A stretch of 25,006 nucleotides of DNA from Roseburia sp. CAG:10041_57 (GCA_001916965.1 MNTL01000084.1:1-25006), one strand, 5' to 3'. Numbered from the stretch's first letter, positions 14,090-22,961 are shown. Translations and numbers: made by a program. Notes: generated from the letters alone by a model not told the origin.

Positions 14090-15433
14090 CTATGCATCCT
14101 GACTATGTACCACAGGATTTCTCCAGGTCTGGATAATCAAAGGAATTACCATCAATACCCAGATTACTGGTTCTGTCCATATAATTCCCCAATATCCAAA
14201 GAATCTGACAAATGTAAATGTAAATACCACCTTACCCATAAGCTCTATAAAGCTGGAAAAGACAGGTGTCTTATAATCACCAAATCCCTGCATGGAATTA
14301 CGCAATACCACAATGCCTACACATAAAATAATGAAAGACATATCATATTCCAGGTACTTTCTTCCCCAGTATATGATCTCAGGACTTTCAGAACTTGTAA
14401 TAAAACGAATCAGATAAGGCGATATGGTATGCGCCATAATAAAGACCACAACAGCCCAGACAGCTCCCAGCCCCAGTGCACCTTTTATCCCTTCTCTGAT
14501 TCTTCCATATTTACCGGCACCATAATTCTGACCACAGTATGTAGCCATGGCAGAACCCATCACACTGATAGGCAGATTCCAGATTTCAAATACTTTTCTG
14601 GCTGCTGTATGTGCTACGATAATGGAAGTTCCCAGCTGATTGATTCCAGACTGCAATACAACTGTACCAAAGTTCACCAGACTGGACATCAGTCCCATGG
14701 ACAGTCCGTTCTGATATAACTGCCAGAGCTGTTCACGATCAAATTGAAAATCTTCTCTGCCCACATGCAATATAGGAAAACCTCTATAGATTCTGATCAG
14801 ACACAATACCACTGACAGGAACTGCGCAATTACAGTAGCATAGGCTGCGCCTGCCACGCCAAGATGCAGATTCAGAATAAAGAAATAGTCTAATCCTACA
14901 TTGACCAGCGATGAAATCACCAGATAGATCAATGGTGTCACTGAATCTCCTGTAGCACGCAGGGTATTGGCACACAGATTATACGCCAGCGTAATGAACA
15001 TCCCCCACACCAGAACAACAATATAGGAATATGACATGTCAAACTGTTCTGCAGGCACCTGTAACAGTCTTAATATCGGTTTTAAGAAGACAGCTGTCAG
15101 TGTAATCAGCACAATTGCGGTTCCAAAGCCAAGGGTAATTGCTCCTGCTATATTCTTTTTAAGTGCTTTCTCCTCGCCGCTTCCATAGAAACGCGCCGTC
15201 ACGACACTAAAGCCCAGCGTCAATCCATTGAAGAATCCTGTCAACAGATTATATAAAGTAGAAACGGAACCTACAGAAGCCAGCGCCGTCTCCCCTAACG
15301 TACTTCCTACAATTTTCGTATCAATCAGACTATATAATATCTGAAACAGATTTCCCAGAAAAATCGGGATTGCAAATAATACAATCAGTTTGACAGGATT
15401 CCCCTCTGTCAGAGTTGTCTTTCTGTGTTTCAT
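14090..15433 (-). CDS. MATE family antiporter (first of tandem pair)
   Basis: A 447-residue polytopic membrane protein with about 12 predicted helices. The N-terminal repeat begins near residue 10 with GNPVKLIVLFAIPIFLGNL, followed by YSLIDTKIVGSTLGE and GFSVVTARFYGSGEE, all typical of MATE exporters. It is clearly a paralogue of its downstream neighbour in fold but distant in sequence, so this is not a recent duplication. Its ATG overlaps the TGA of the RsmF-like gene (ATGA), indicating translational coupling. The C-terminus (WRNPVVHSQDA) is cytosolic. No substrate can be inferred. Pairing of two different MATE genes in one operon could mean two cargos or a heteromer; the sequence does not decide. 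Confidence 0.92.
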   Translation of the reverse strand: MKHRKTTLTEGNPVKLIVLFAIPIFLGNLFQILYSLIDTKIVGSTLGETALASVGSVSTLYNLLTGFFNGLTLGFSVVTARFYGSGEEKALKKNIAGAITLGFGTAIVLITLTAVFLKPILRLLQVPAEQFDMSYSYIVVLVWGMFITLAYNLCANTLRATGDSVTPLIYLVISSLVNVGLDYFFILNLHLGVAGAAYATVIAQFLSVVLCLIRIYRGFPILHVGREDFQFDREQLWQLYQNGLSMGLMSSLVNFGTVVLQSGINQLGTSIIVAHTAARKVFEIWNLPISVMGSAMATYCGQNYGAGKYGRIREGIKGALGLGAVWAVVVFIMAHTISPYLIRFITSSESPEIIYWGRKYLEYDMSFIILCVGIVVLRNSMQGFGDYKTPVFSSFIELMGKVVFTFTFVRFFGYWGIIWTEPVIWVLMVIPLIIQTWRNPVVHSQDA

Positions 15434-16920
15434 GGTTTTCTAAGTCCTTTCGGATAATGGTTCTTCATAATCTGCCCAGCCAGCTTGCCCCATCCAAGAC
15501 TGTATCCGTCTACTGTAATAAGATACCAGCCCTTTGGCAGATTGGCATCATCACAGGTCAATGTCTGACCATTGAGATACCCCACCGTCTGTGCATCTGT
15601 TGCAGACAGCTTCCACACATGCTGTACCTCCTGCGGTTTGAGTGCCAGCGCCAGGGCATGAGATGGCTCAAACCGATTCTTCTTCAAGGTTCCAAGATGC
15701 AGACCGCACCGCAGCACTTTCAGCGTATGCAGGGAAGGCATGTCCTTTGGCAACAGATATAACTGCTCTCCAAACAGGTATAAGCCTCCGTTCTCCCTCT
15801 CCATCAGATCAATCTGCAAGGTATCTTTCTGAAAATCAAAAAACTGGCTGTAATCCGCTGCTTTGGAGAGCTGCTGTTTCCCTTTCTTTGCTTTTCTGGA
15901 TTCTACTGCATTAGCCGGGAAAAAGCCTGTCTCTGTTCCATATTTCAAAAATCCTGTATAACCCTGTGGCACTTCTCCTGCCTTACGCAGAACAGCGAGA
16001 AAATGTCCCTCTCCATCTAATTTATGAGGCCATAGACGAATCGTTCTCTCCAGATGCATCCCTGATACATCCACATCACTGTCTTCTCCATAAAAAGCCC
16101 ACTGTGAAACACCTCTGCTCATTCCCTCATATAAAGGAACTTCTTCCAGTGTAAAATCAGGATGTCTCATGAGAAATCTTGCCATACTTCCTTCATTTTC
16201 CGCAGGAGCGAAGGTACAGGTAGAATAGACTAACCGCCCCCCGGCTCTTAACATGGATGCTGCATGGTCCAGTATTTCATCCTGTCTCTGCGCACACAAA
16301 CGCACATTATCCAGACTCCACTCGTCACACGCTTCTTCATTCTTGCGGAACATGCCTTCTCCAGAGCATGGTGCATCTACCAGAATCCGGTCAAAATATT
16401 CATCAAAGATATCTGCCAGCTTTGCTGCCGTCTCATTCGTCACCAGTGCATGGGGAATCCCCATACGCTCTACGTTCTCTGCCAGGATCTTGGCTCTTGC
16501 AGGATGTATCTCATTACATACCAGAATCCCCTGTCCCTGCATGGAAGCTGCAATCTGCGTGGTCTTGCCACCAGGAGCCGCGCACAGATCCAATACCTTC
16601 TCTCCTGGCTTTGCTTCCAGATAAGCAGCCGGTGCCATGGCACTTGGCTCCTGAATATAATAAACGCCTGCTTCATGCCAGGGATGCTTGCCCGGCTGAT
16701 CCTGTTCACTGTAATAAAAGCCGTTCTCTGCCCAGGGAACCTTTCTCATTGTAAAGGGTGCAGACTGCAAAAAGGCCTCTTGCGTTCCCTTCATCGGGTT
16801 CACTCGAAGCGCCTGAAATTTATTCTTCTCATAACTTTGTCTAAAAGCAGGATATGCTTCACCCAGCATATCCTGCATTCTTGCCTCAAATTCCTGCGGC
16901 AATCTCATATCATTAACCAT
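15430..16920 (-). CDS. rsmF: RsmF-like NOL1/NOP2/Sun rRNA cytosine-C5 methyltransferase
   Basis: A 496-residue SAM-dependent RNA methyltransferase, probably acting on 16S rRNA cytosines in the decoding region. The N-terminal RNA-binding part (1-100) includes ALRVNPMKGT. The Rossmann core carries the SAM loop DLCAAPGGKT (111-120). The two catalytic cysteines are Cys185 (VDAPCSGEGMF) and Cys235 (YSTCTFAPAENEG). The C-terminal part from about 290 to 496 matches the RsmF-specific extension and PUA-like domain, which distinguishes it from RsmB (RsmB has an N-terminal NusB domain). The ATG at 16920 has AGGA 5 nt upstream and lies 19 bp after the argC stop codon. It overlaps the following MATE gene by 4 bp. 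The symbol is by family; target positions are not shown here. Confidence 0.9.
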   Translation of the reverse strand: MVNDMRLPQEFEARMQDMLGEAYPAFRQSYEKNKFQALRVNPMKGTQEAFLQSAPFTMRKVPWAENGFYYSEQDQPGKHPWHEAGVYYIQEPSAMAPAAYLEAKPGEKVLDLCAAPGGKTTQIAASMQGQGILVCNEIHPARAKILAENVERMGIPHALVTNETAAKLADIFDEYFDRILVDAPCSGEGMFRKNEEACDEWSLDNVRLCAQRQDEILDHAASMLRAGGRLVYSTCTFAPAENEGSMARFLMRHPDFTLEEVPLYEGMSRGVSQWAFYGEDSDVDVSGMHLERTIRLWPHKLDGEGHFLAVLRKAGEVPQGYTGFLKYGTETGFFPANAVESRKAKKGKQQLSKAADYSQFFDFQKDTLQIDLMERENGGLYLFGEQLYLLPKDMPSLHTLKVLRCGLHLGTLKKNRFEPSHALALALKPQEVQHVWKLSATDAQTVGYLNGQTLTCDDANLPKGWYLITVDGYSLGWGKLAGQIMKNHYPKGLRKP

Positions 16921-16939
16921 GCCTTTCCTACATCAGCAA

Positions 16940-17887
16940 TTATACTGTTAATCCTTTGTCTTCTTCACAGCCAAGTACAATGTTCATACACTGGATAGCG
17001 GCACCAGAAGCACCCTTACCCAGGTTATCAAAACGTGTTGTGACCATGATTCTATCCTCATTACCTGTTACATATATCTCCAGTCCATCCCAACCGGAAC
17101 GTGCGCTGGAGAATAATACACCACCAGACTCTGCTTCTGCACCCAGAGGCTGCACTGTGATGAACTTCTCACCCGCATAGTGCTTTGCCAGATACTCTCT
17201 GACTGTCTCAGGAGTCTGCCTGCCATTTAACATATCAGCATAGAAAGTCAAGCTTACTGTCATACCACTGTAATAATCTGTTACCATAGGGGAAAACAGC
17301 GGTGTTCTCTCCAGCCCTGATATGGCTTTCATCTCTTTTAAATGCTTATGGGACTGACTCAGCGCATACAGTCTTGCAGAAGAAAGTTCTTTCTCCTTAT
17401 CCTGCGCCTGATACTGGGCGATCATCTTCTTACCGCCTCCGCTGTAGCCTGACACTGCAAAAGCAGACACTGGATAGTCCTTTGGCAGTATACCGCCTGC
17501 TACCAGCGCATATGCAGTGGTAATAAACCCTGTCGCATAGCAGCCGGGAACTGCAATTCTTTTCCCTGTTCTGATTGCCTCTCTGTGAGCTGCGGACAGT
17601 TCAGGATAACCATATGCCCAACCCGCCTCTGTTCTATGTGCTGTAGAAGTATCTAATATAATGGTATTCTCATTCTCTACCATGGCAACCGCTTCTCTTG
17701 CGGCAGCATCCGGCAGACAAAGGAATGTAATATCTGATTCATTGATGTATTTCTTTACTTCAACCGGGTCCTTTCTCAGTTCTGAAGGAATCTTTAATAA
17801 TTCTATATCATCTCTGCTCTCAAAACGTTCAAATATACGAAGACCTGTTGTCCCCTCACTACCATCAATAAAGACTTTCTTCTTCAT
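16940..17887 (-). CDS. argC: N-acetyl-gamma-glutamyl-phosphate reductase, short type
   Basis: This is a 315-residue NADP-dependent cytosolic enzyme of arginine biosynthesis that reduces N-acetylglutamyl phosphate to the semialdehyde. An N-terminal nucleotide-binding fold begins VFIDGSEGTTG (5-15). The catalytic Cys116 lies in AVPGCYATG. The C-terminal dimerisation part contains SGYSGGGKKM (about 145-154). It is about 30 residues shorter than the common ArgC, which matches the type-2 subfamily. The start is supported by AGGAGG 7 nt upstream. It heads a tight seven-gene run and is not next to argJ, argB or argD, so arginine genes are scattered in this genome. A consensus-like promoter lies in the 94-bp gap upstream; that gap is too short for a T-box leader. 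Confidence 0.95.
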   Translation of the reverse strand: MKKKVFIDGSEGTTGLRIFERFESRDDIELLKIPSELRKDPVEVKKYINESDITFLCLPDAAAREAVAMVENENTIILDTSTAHRTEAGWAYGYPELSAAHREAIRTGKRIAVPGCYATGFITTAYALVAGGILPKDYPVSAFAVSGYSGGGKKMIAQYQAQDKEKELSSARLYALSQSHKHLKEMKAISGLERTPLFSPMVTDYYSGMTVSLTFYADMLNGRQTPETVREYLAKHYAGEKFITVQPLGAEAESGGVLFSSARSGWDGLEIYVTGNEDRIMVTTRFDNLGKGASGAAIQCMNIVLGCEEDKGLTV

Positions 17888-17935
17888 ACCTTCTCCTCCT
17901 GTATTCTGTCACGAACTTCATTCTATCCTGCAACT

Positions 17936-17964
17936 ATGGTAAACCCATTTGGTCACTGTGTCAA
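17936..17964 (-). promoter_or_regulatory. Predicted promoter of the argC-led operon
   Basis: On the minus strand a perfect TTGACA (17964-17959) is followed after 17 bp by TACCAT (17941-17936). It lies between the M14 peptidase stop and argC. No terminator is visible in the gap, so read-through from the peptidase gene is also possible. Confidence 0.7.
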
Positions 17965-17981
17965 TCAGTCCTTTACATATC

Positions 17982-19265
17982 CTATATTTGCGTCATGCCA
18001 CCTACAAGTATGTAATAATTATCCCGATAGATCTGTGGAAATTGTTCCATGGAAAGTGGATTTACACCCAGTCCCGCTTCTATGGTATAGCCTGGTCTGT
18101 CATATTCCTGAATGAACCAGTCTTTATAACCTGCATACCCTGACTCTGTCGGCGTCTCTTCTACAGCATATCCGCTGACATTGCCAAAATACTGTGCTAT
18201 CTGTCTGGACCTGTCAGGCTCATAATCCATATACTTCCAATATATGACTTCTCCCTGTGTATGATAAGCGATGATCAGTCTGAAATCATGCATTCTGGTA
18301 AACTCATAGACATTGATACTTTCAACTGCCGTCAATGGTGCTTCGCCCACATAATCTCTTGGTGCCGGTGTAGTATAACCCTGACTAAACTTTATTGTCC
18401 TTGCCTGTTCCCAGCCAGCCGGGAACTGCAGGTTCAGATCCACACCGTCAATGTTGGCTTTCCATCCGTCCGGATAAGGAATATCAGGATACTGTGCCGC
18501 TATTATCTTCGCCTGCTGCTCATATCTGGCATTTCCTAACACACCATTCACCAGATCCACGCCATCCGGATTGACCATAGGCACCAGATACAGACTATAG
18601 GTATCATACAGAGATGATGCAATCTCACCATTGATAATGCCATTCTGTGCATAAGCTGATGCATACTCCTCTGCAAACTTGAGAAGCAATGGTGTCGTAA
18701 TCCATTCATTTGCATGAAAAGACGCATTATAGAACACCTCTGTAGCACCTGTTCCAATTCTGATATAGGGAATTTCCTTTTCCATAACACTTGTTCCGAT
18801 ATTTCCAATCGTCAGAAACGGATACCTGATACGCAGCCCTTCTATGATAAAAGACAACAATATGGAAGTATAAGCTACCTCTTCAGACACCAAGGGAAAT
18901 GCCAAAGGCACATAAATCCGCATTCCCGGCTGCAGAGCATTCACCTGTATGGACGGATTAGCCCTCAATACTGCCTCCTGTGTTGTCCCATAGGCACCGG
19001 CTATATTCCATATCGTATCTCCCTTTACAATAACATGTGTTACGTATCCTTTCAGATACGGAATCAGTTGTTTCCATACCGACTGATCCACATAACATCC
19101 AACCGTTTCTCCATGCATTGCATATTCTCTTCGAAATTCCCGTAATGCCTTACAGGTATCTGTTCCAAAGATACCATCCAGCTCCACCGGATAACCTGCC
19201 CTTGTCAATGCCAGCTGCAGATACTGCACAAGCACTCCTCTGTCACCAAGATAAATATTCCGCAT
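17982..19265 (-). CDS. LysM-containing M14 zinc carboxypeptidase (gamma-D-glutamyl-diamino acid endopeptidase I type)
   Basis: A 427-residue peptidoglycan peptidase. The start is set at 19265 because AGGAGG lies 7 nt before that ATG; an upstream Met would add 13 residues across the ribosome binding site. Order from this start: a peptidoglycan-binding domain (about 5-70, IYLGDRGVLVQYLQLAL ... DGIFGTDT), a LysM domain (about 75-120, IVKGDTIWNIAGAYGTT), and an M14 metallopeptidase domain (about 130-427). Zinc ligands are His184 and Glu187 (FHANE) and His335 (YHTQG); the catalytic Glu396 is in YTIEAG. GVDLNLQFP replaces the classical GVDLNRNF, as in endopeptidase I/YqgT relatives. No signal peptide is present, so action during sporulation, or on internalised muropeptides, is possible. 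It cuts the D-Glu-diaminopimelate link by family inference. Confidence 0.9.
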   Translation of the reverse strand: MRNIYLGDRGVLVQYLQLALTRAGYPVELDGIFGTDTCKALREFRREYAMHGETVGCYVDQSVWKQLIPYLKGYVTHVIVKGDTIWNIAGAYGTTQEAVLRANPSIQVNALQPGMRIYVPLAFPLVSEEVAYTSILLSFIIEGLRIRYPFLTIGNIGTSVMEKEIPYIRIGTGATEVFYNASFHANEWITTPLLLKFAEEYASAYAQNGIINGEIASSLYDTYSLYLVPMVNPDGVDLVNGVLGNARYEQQAKIIAAQYPDIPYPDGWKANIDGVDLNLQFPAGWEQARTIKFSQGYTTPAPRDYVGEAPLTAVESINVYEFTRMHDFRLIIAYHTQGEVIYWKYMDYEPDRSRQIAQYFGNVSGYAVEETPTESGYAGYKDWFIQEYDRPGYTIEAGLGVNPLSMEQFPQIYRDNYYILVGGMTQI

Positions 19266-19278
19266 ATATAGCCCTCCT

Positions 19279-19316
19279 GAAATAGAAAAGAGTAAATGTA
19301 TCACTACATTTACTCT
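19279..19316 (-). terminator. Hairpin terminator downstream of the alpha/beta hydrolase
   Basis: AGAGTAAATGTA (19289-19300) and its perfect complement (19305-19316) form a 12-bp stem with a 4-nt loop. On the minus strand the stem is followed by TTTTCTATTT. It sits directly upstream of the M14 ribosome binding site. Confidence 0.8.
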
Positions 19317-19343
19317 ATTACCTGTTTCATTATCTTATGACAA
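19315..19343 (-). promoter_or_regulatory. Possible M14 peptidase promoter overlapping the terminator
   Basis: TTGTCA (19343-19338) and a poor TAATAG (19320-19315) are spaced 17 bp apart on the minus strand. The start of transcription would fall inside the first arm of the terminator hairpin. The -10 element is weak. Confidence 0.35.
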
Positions 19344-19362
19344 TTGTGTTACATGTGTTATT

Positions 19363-20475
19363 TTAATTTTTTAAATGTTCTTCATAAAAATCCATGACCT
19401 GATCCATGAAAGGAATCAGTATTGGATTCTCTGACAGCTGGATACTGTGTTTTGCACCTAATACCTGAATCAGCCGGACATTGGAAGCCCTGTCTGCAAA
19501 AGCATTCTGTCCGCTTGCCCCTACTGTATTATCCAGTTCTGCCTGAAACAGTAAAGTAGGTGTACTGTATCTGTCAGCATTCTTCACTGCCTTGTCAGCC
19601 GCCTTAACAGCTGCTGTAAGCCATGCATAAGTGCCGCCATAAGTCTGGTAATTCCTGTCATGCAGCTGAATGTCATGCAGATATGCATATCTTGGTTCAC
19701 TGCTGATAGAACTATGCTCATAATCATATGTTCCGTCAAAAGCACCTCTGCCCAGAATATATTTCTCACTTCTGCCCATCAGAGTTGCTGCCCTGGTAAT
19801 GGACATTGCCGTATTCTCCGGCAAGCCTCCATACAGAATCTCAAGCATTGGTGCAATCAATACCGCTGCATCAAATAATTCAGGATCTTCTTCCATCAAC
19901 AGAGCCGCAATACATCCACCCATGGAATGTGCAAACATATAAAGATTCTCCCCATCTTTCATTACAGGTGTTATTTTATTTTTTACAAAGATGCGATAAT
20001 CCTTCACATATTCATCAAAATCTCCTATTGTAACTTTAGACAGATCTTCCTGCTGTCTATAGGAATAGCCATGTCCTCTCTGATCTATGATGCTGACTGA
20101 ATAGCCTGCCTGAAGGAAATAATAGACAGACTCCCTGAATTTATAGCAGCCATCCGTGTAGCCATGCGCTATGGCAATATGTGCCTTATGCTGTTTGGAC
20201 AGATACTGCTCATAATAAAGCTGTCTGCCATCATATCCGCCAATATAGCCTGAAGTCATATGTTCCATCAGATATGGCTCAACTACCTGGTGCATTGTTT
20301 CCATATAGTTATCTTCCGATAAATAACGGATGGTATTATTAAATTGCTCTGCTTCCAGCTGCTGCGTTCCATCTGGAGATTTTACCTTGCGCTTAGGCCA
20401 GCACAGATATGCACCCGTTGCGGCAACACTGGCTGCTGCCGCTGCCATCACTCCGTACTTTAATTTTTTATCCAT
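19363..20475 (-). CDS. Membrane-anchored alpha/beta hydrolase (serine aminopeptidase S33 / lysophospholipase-like)
   Basis: A 370-residue protein with an N-terminal signal anchor (about 8-25, Ala-rich, ending near AYLCWP) and an alpha/beta hydrolase domain from about 70 on. The nucleophile is Ser184 in AHSMGG (first Gly of GxSxG replaced by Ala), with Asp315 (ELDNTV) and His343 (AKHSIQ) completing the triad. The HGYTDG motif (104-109) is the oxyanion region and DQRGHGYS (131-138) is typical of the monoacylglycerol-lipase/PldB-like group. The likely substrate is a lipid ester or small ester, but this is by family only. The domain probably faces outside. A hairpin terminator separates it from glgD upstream, another hairpin follows it, and AAGG lies about 11 nt before the ATG, a rather long spacing. 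Confidence 0.88.
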   Translation of the reverse strand: MDKKLKYGVMAAAAASVAATGAYLCWPKRKVKSPDGTQQLEAEQFNNTIRYLSEDNYMETMHQVVEPYLMEHMTSGYIGGYDGRQLYYEQYLSKQHKAHIAIAHGYTDGCYKFRESVYYFLQAGYSVSIIDQRGHGYSYRQQEDLSKVTIGDFDEYVKDYRIFVKNKITPVMKDGENLYMFAHSMGGCIAALLMEEDPELFDAAVLIAPMLEILYGGLPENTAMSITRAATLMGRSEKYILGRGAFDGTYDYEHSSISSEPRYAYLHDIQLHDRNYQTYGGTYAWLTAAVKAADKAVKNADRYSTPTLLFQAELDNTVGASGQNAFADRASNVRLIQVLGAKHSIQLSENPILIPFMDQVMDFYEEHLKN

Positions 20476-20501
20476 TGCAATATATACCTTTCTATCATAT
20501 C

Positions 20502-20534
20502 AAAAGACCTCATAGAAATTTTCTCTATAAGGTC
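20502..20534 (-). terminator. Hairpin terminator after glgD
   Basis: GACCTTATAGA (20534-20524 on the minus strand) pairs with TCTATGAGGTC (20516-20506). The stem is 11 bp with one G-T wobble and a 7-nt loop. Only four T residues follow, so it may be leaky towards the hydrolase gene. Confidence 0.6.
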
Positions 20535-20552
20535 CTGATTTGGGCTATTGAA

Positions 20553-21698
20553 TTATACAATCTGTCTCTTGGCTACGTACACCTGGAAGGTATCATTACC
20601 CTGCAGATGTTTACCGGAGCGGATTGTTACATTCTTGTCCGTGATAAGATATTCTACTTCTGCGCCATCTTCAATCACTGTATCCTGCATCAGCACACAA
20701 TTCTTGACTTTAGCGCCTTTTCCAATCTTCACGCCACGAAACAGAACACAGTTCTCCACTTCACCACTGATCTCACAGCCATCAGCCGCCATTACATTCT
20801 TGACCTTACAGCCATTGATATAACGGGTTGGGTTATCATCACGGATCTTGGTATAAATCTGATTGCCGGAGAACAATGCATCCAGATTGTCTTCATCCAG
20901 AAGCTTCATATTTTCCTTAAAGTAACTCTGCATATCATTGATGCGTGCTACATAGCCATCATAACAATACCCCTGCATATGAAGCTGTCCGGTCTTAGGC
21001 GCCAGTACATCACGTTCAAAATACGACTGTCCTTTCAGATACGCTTCGTCAATCAGGTAGACGAGTAATTCCCGCTCCAGGACGAAGATATTCATTCCCA
21101 AGTTCTGGACTCCCGGCTGTACAGAATTCATATGTATCTCCCGGACTCTGCCTTCACCATTAACATCCAGTGTAAAATACATATCCCGGATATCAACATT
21201 AGGGTTCTTAAATGCCTGTGGAATTTCCTGCCTGTTATAGACTAACGTTATATCGGCACCACTTTCCACATGGGCATCCAACAATGCCTTAAAGTCAAAA
21301 TTAACTGCCAGATTCGCATCCGAAAGAATCACATATCTCTCTCTCTGGGAGCGGATGAACTGCTTGATGCTCTCCAGTGCCTCTACTCTGCCATTATAGA
21401 GTTTAATCGTTTTCTGTGCAAAAGGCGGTACAATATTCAATCCACCATTCTTACGTGTCAGATCCCATTCACGACCTGAACCCAGATGATCCATCAGGGA
21501 ATGATAATTCTTACGTACGATCAGGGAAATATTATCAATGCCACAGTTGACCATGCTGGAAATCACGAAATCTGACATACGGTAACGGCTTGCAAAAGGA
21601 ATGGAAGCCATCAGACGGTCACTGACCAGTTCAGGAACCAGTGTATCATAACTGTTTGGGAAAATAATACCCATTGCATCTGCATTTGAATTTACCAT
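20553..21698 (-). CDS. glgD: Glucose-1-phosphate adenylyltransferase regulatory subunit GlgD
   Basis: A 381-residue partner of GlgC in ADP-glucose synthesis for glycogen. It has the nucleotidyltransferase fold (about 8-230: GIIFPNSYD, RYRMSDFVISSMVNCGIDNI) and a left-handed beta-helix C-terminus (about 270-370, hexapeptide-like repeats such as CVLFRGVKIGKGAKVKN). The catalytic GGxGxRL loop of active enzymes is absent at the N-terminus, and the GlgC metal-binding SGD is replaced by LSDAN. This fits the family view that GlgD is a non-catalytic or weakly catalytic subunit that modulates GlgC. It overlaps glgC by 7 bp in another frame, so the two are translationally coupled. A Met eight residues further on (MGIIFPN) is an alternative start that would match the usual GlgD N-terminus. 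Confidence 0.95.
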   Translation of the reverse strand: MVNSNADAMGIIFPNSYDTLVPELVSDRLMASIPFASRYRMSDFVISSMVNCGIDNISLIVRKNYHSLMDHLGSGREWDLTRKNGGLNIVPPFAQKTIKLYNGRVEALESIKQFIRSQRERYVILSDANLAVNFDFKALLDAHVESGADITLVYNRQEIPQAFKNPNVDIRDMYFTLDVNGEGRVREIHMNSVQPGVQNLGMNIFVLERELLVYLIDEAYLKGQSYFERDVLAPKTGQLHMQGYCYDGYVARINDMQSYFKENMKLLDEDNLDALFSGNQIYTKIRDDNPTRYINGCKVKNVMAADGCEISGEVENCVLFRGVKIGKGAKVKNCVLMQDTVIEDGAEVEYLITDKNVTIRSGKHLQGNDTFQVYVAKRQIV

Positions 21699-22900
21699 TT
21701 CTCTTCACCGTCCTTTACATCGCTATATACCATTGCCTTAGGTCCAACCTTGGCGCCCTTGCCTACTGTAACACCAGAGCCTACTGTTGCAACTCCGTTC
21801 TCATCACCTTCAGGCATTGCACCTACTACAGCATTTTCCTCTATTGTAACATCCTCTGCGATAATACAGTGTTTTACTACTGCGCCAGCCTTGATCACAG
21901 TGCCACCCATAACAACAGCGTCCTCGATCTGCGCACCTTCTTCCACTGTAACACCTGCAAAAAGAATAGAATGTTTCACAGAACCATATACACGGCATCC
22001 ATCAGTAATCATAGATTCATCTACTTCTGCATTGGCTCCGATTCTATGACCTGTCATACCACTGTTCCGGCTGTAAATCTTCCAGTTCTCATCAAACAGG
22101 TCGATACCACTGTGCTCGGGATCAAGCACTTCCATGTTGGCTTCCCACAGGGAATTGATGGTTCCAACATCCTTCCAGTATCCATTAAAATGATAAGCAT
22201 ACATCTTTCGTCCATCTCGTAACAGATTTGGAATAATGTTATTGCCAAAATCATTTTCAGAATTGGGGTCAGCTTCATCCTCTTCCAGATATTTCTTCAG
22301 AATATCCCAGTTAAAGATATAAATACCCATAGAAGCCAGATTAGACTTTGGATTCTTAGGCTTCTCCTGGAATTCTGTGATCTTGTCATTCTCATCAGCT
22401 ACCATTAAGCCAAAACGGGAAGCATCCTCCCAGGGAACCTCCATAACAGCCACACTGAACTCTGCGCCTTTTTCCTTATGGAATGCCAGAAAATCACTAT
22501 AATCCTGCTTGCAGATCTGATCACCGGACAAAATGATAACATACTTGGGATTATATCGCTGAATGAATGATAAGTTCTGATAAATTGCATTAGCTGTTCC
22601 CTTGTACCAGTCAGAACCATTCGCCTGCTGATAAGGTGGTAAAATATGCACGCCTCCATGCAGCCTGTCCAAATCCCACGGCTGACCGTTACCTATGTAC
22701 TCATTAAGCACCAACGGCTGATACTGTGTCAGAATACCCACCGTATCAATCCCCGAATTTACACAATTTGACAACGGGAAGTCAATGATTCGATACTTTC
22801 CTCCAAAGGGTACTGCGGGTTTCGCTAATTTCTGTGTTAATGCATACAGGCGAGAACCCTGACCACCAGCCAGAAGCATTGCGATCAATTCTTTTGCCAT
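21692..22900 (-). CDS. glgC: Glucose-1-phosphate adenylyltransferase catalytic subunit GlgC
   Basis: This 402-residue cytosolic enzyme makes ADP-glucose and pyrophosphate from ATP and glucose-1-phosphate, the committed step of glycogen synthesis. The nucleotide-binding loop LLAGGQGSRL (9-18), the KPAVPFGGKYRIIDF segment (27-41), the metal-binding Asp127 in LSGDQ and the glucose-1-phosphate Lys180 in FQEKPK are all present. The C-terminal left-handed beta-helix spans about 290-402. Length is normal. The start is secured by AAAGGAGG 7 nt upstream. A promoter is predicted at 22962-22991. Other glycogen genes (glgA, glgB, glgP) are not in the window. Confidence 0.97.
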   Translation of the reverse strand: MAKELIAMLLAGGQGSRLYALTQKLAKPAVPFGGKYRIIDFPLSNCVNSGIDTVGILTQYQPLVLNEYIGNGQPWDLDRLHGGVHILPPYQQANGSDWYKGTANAIYQNLSFIQRYNPKYVIILSGDQICKQDYSDFLAFHKEKGAEFSVAVMEVPWEDASRFGLMVADENDKITEFQEKPKNPKSNLASMGIYIFNWDILKKYLEEDEADPNSENDFGNNIIPNLLRDGRKMYAYHFNGYWKDVGTINSLWEANMEVLDPEHSGIDLFDENWKIYSRNSGMTGHRIGANAEVDESMITDGCRVYGSVKHSILFAGVTVEEGAQIEDAVVMGGTVIKAGAVVKHCIIAEDVTIEENAVVGAMPEGDENGVATVGSGVTVGKGAKVGPKAMVYSDVKDGEEKW

Positions 22901-22961
22901 TGCTTGTCCTCCTTTACCGTATCTATGATTCTACAAATAATGAATCATTCTTTTGATTTTA

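Noticed and set aside
12723..15433. The two MATE genes as a recent tandem duplication
   Set aside because: The proteins share family motifs but differ widely along their length, so they are old paralogues rather than a recent copy.
16264..16998. 244-codon plus-strand frame opposite the rRNA methyltransferase
   Set aside because: It is antisense to the conserved SAM-binding and catalytic motifs and has no recognisable domain.
17888..17981. T-box or arginine-responsive leader before argC
   Set aside because: The gap is only 94 bp, contains a plain promoter, and shows no antiterminator/terminator pair or specifier loop.
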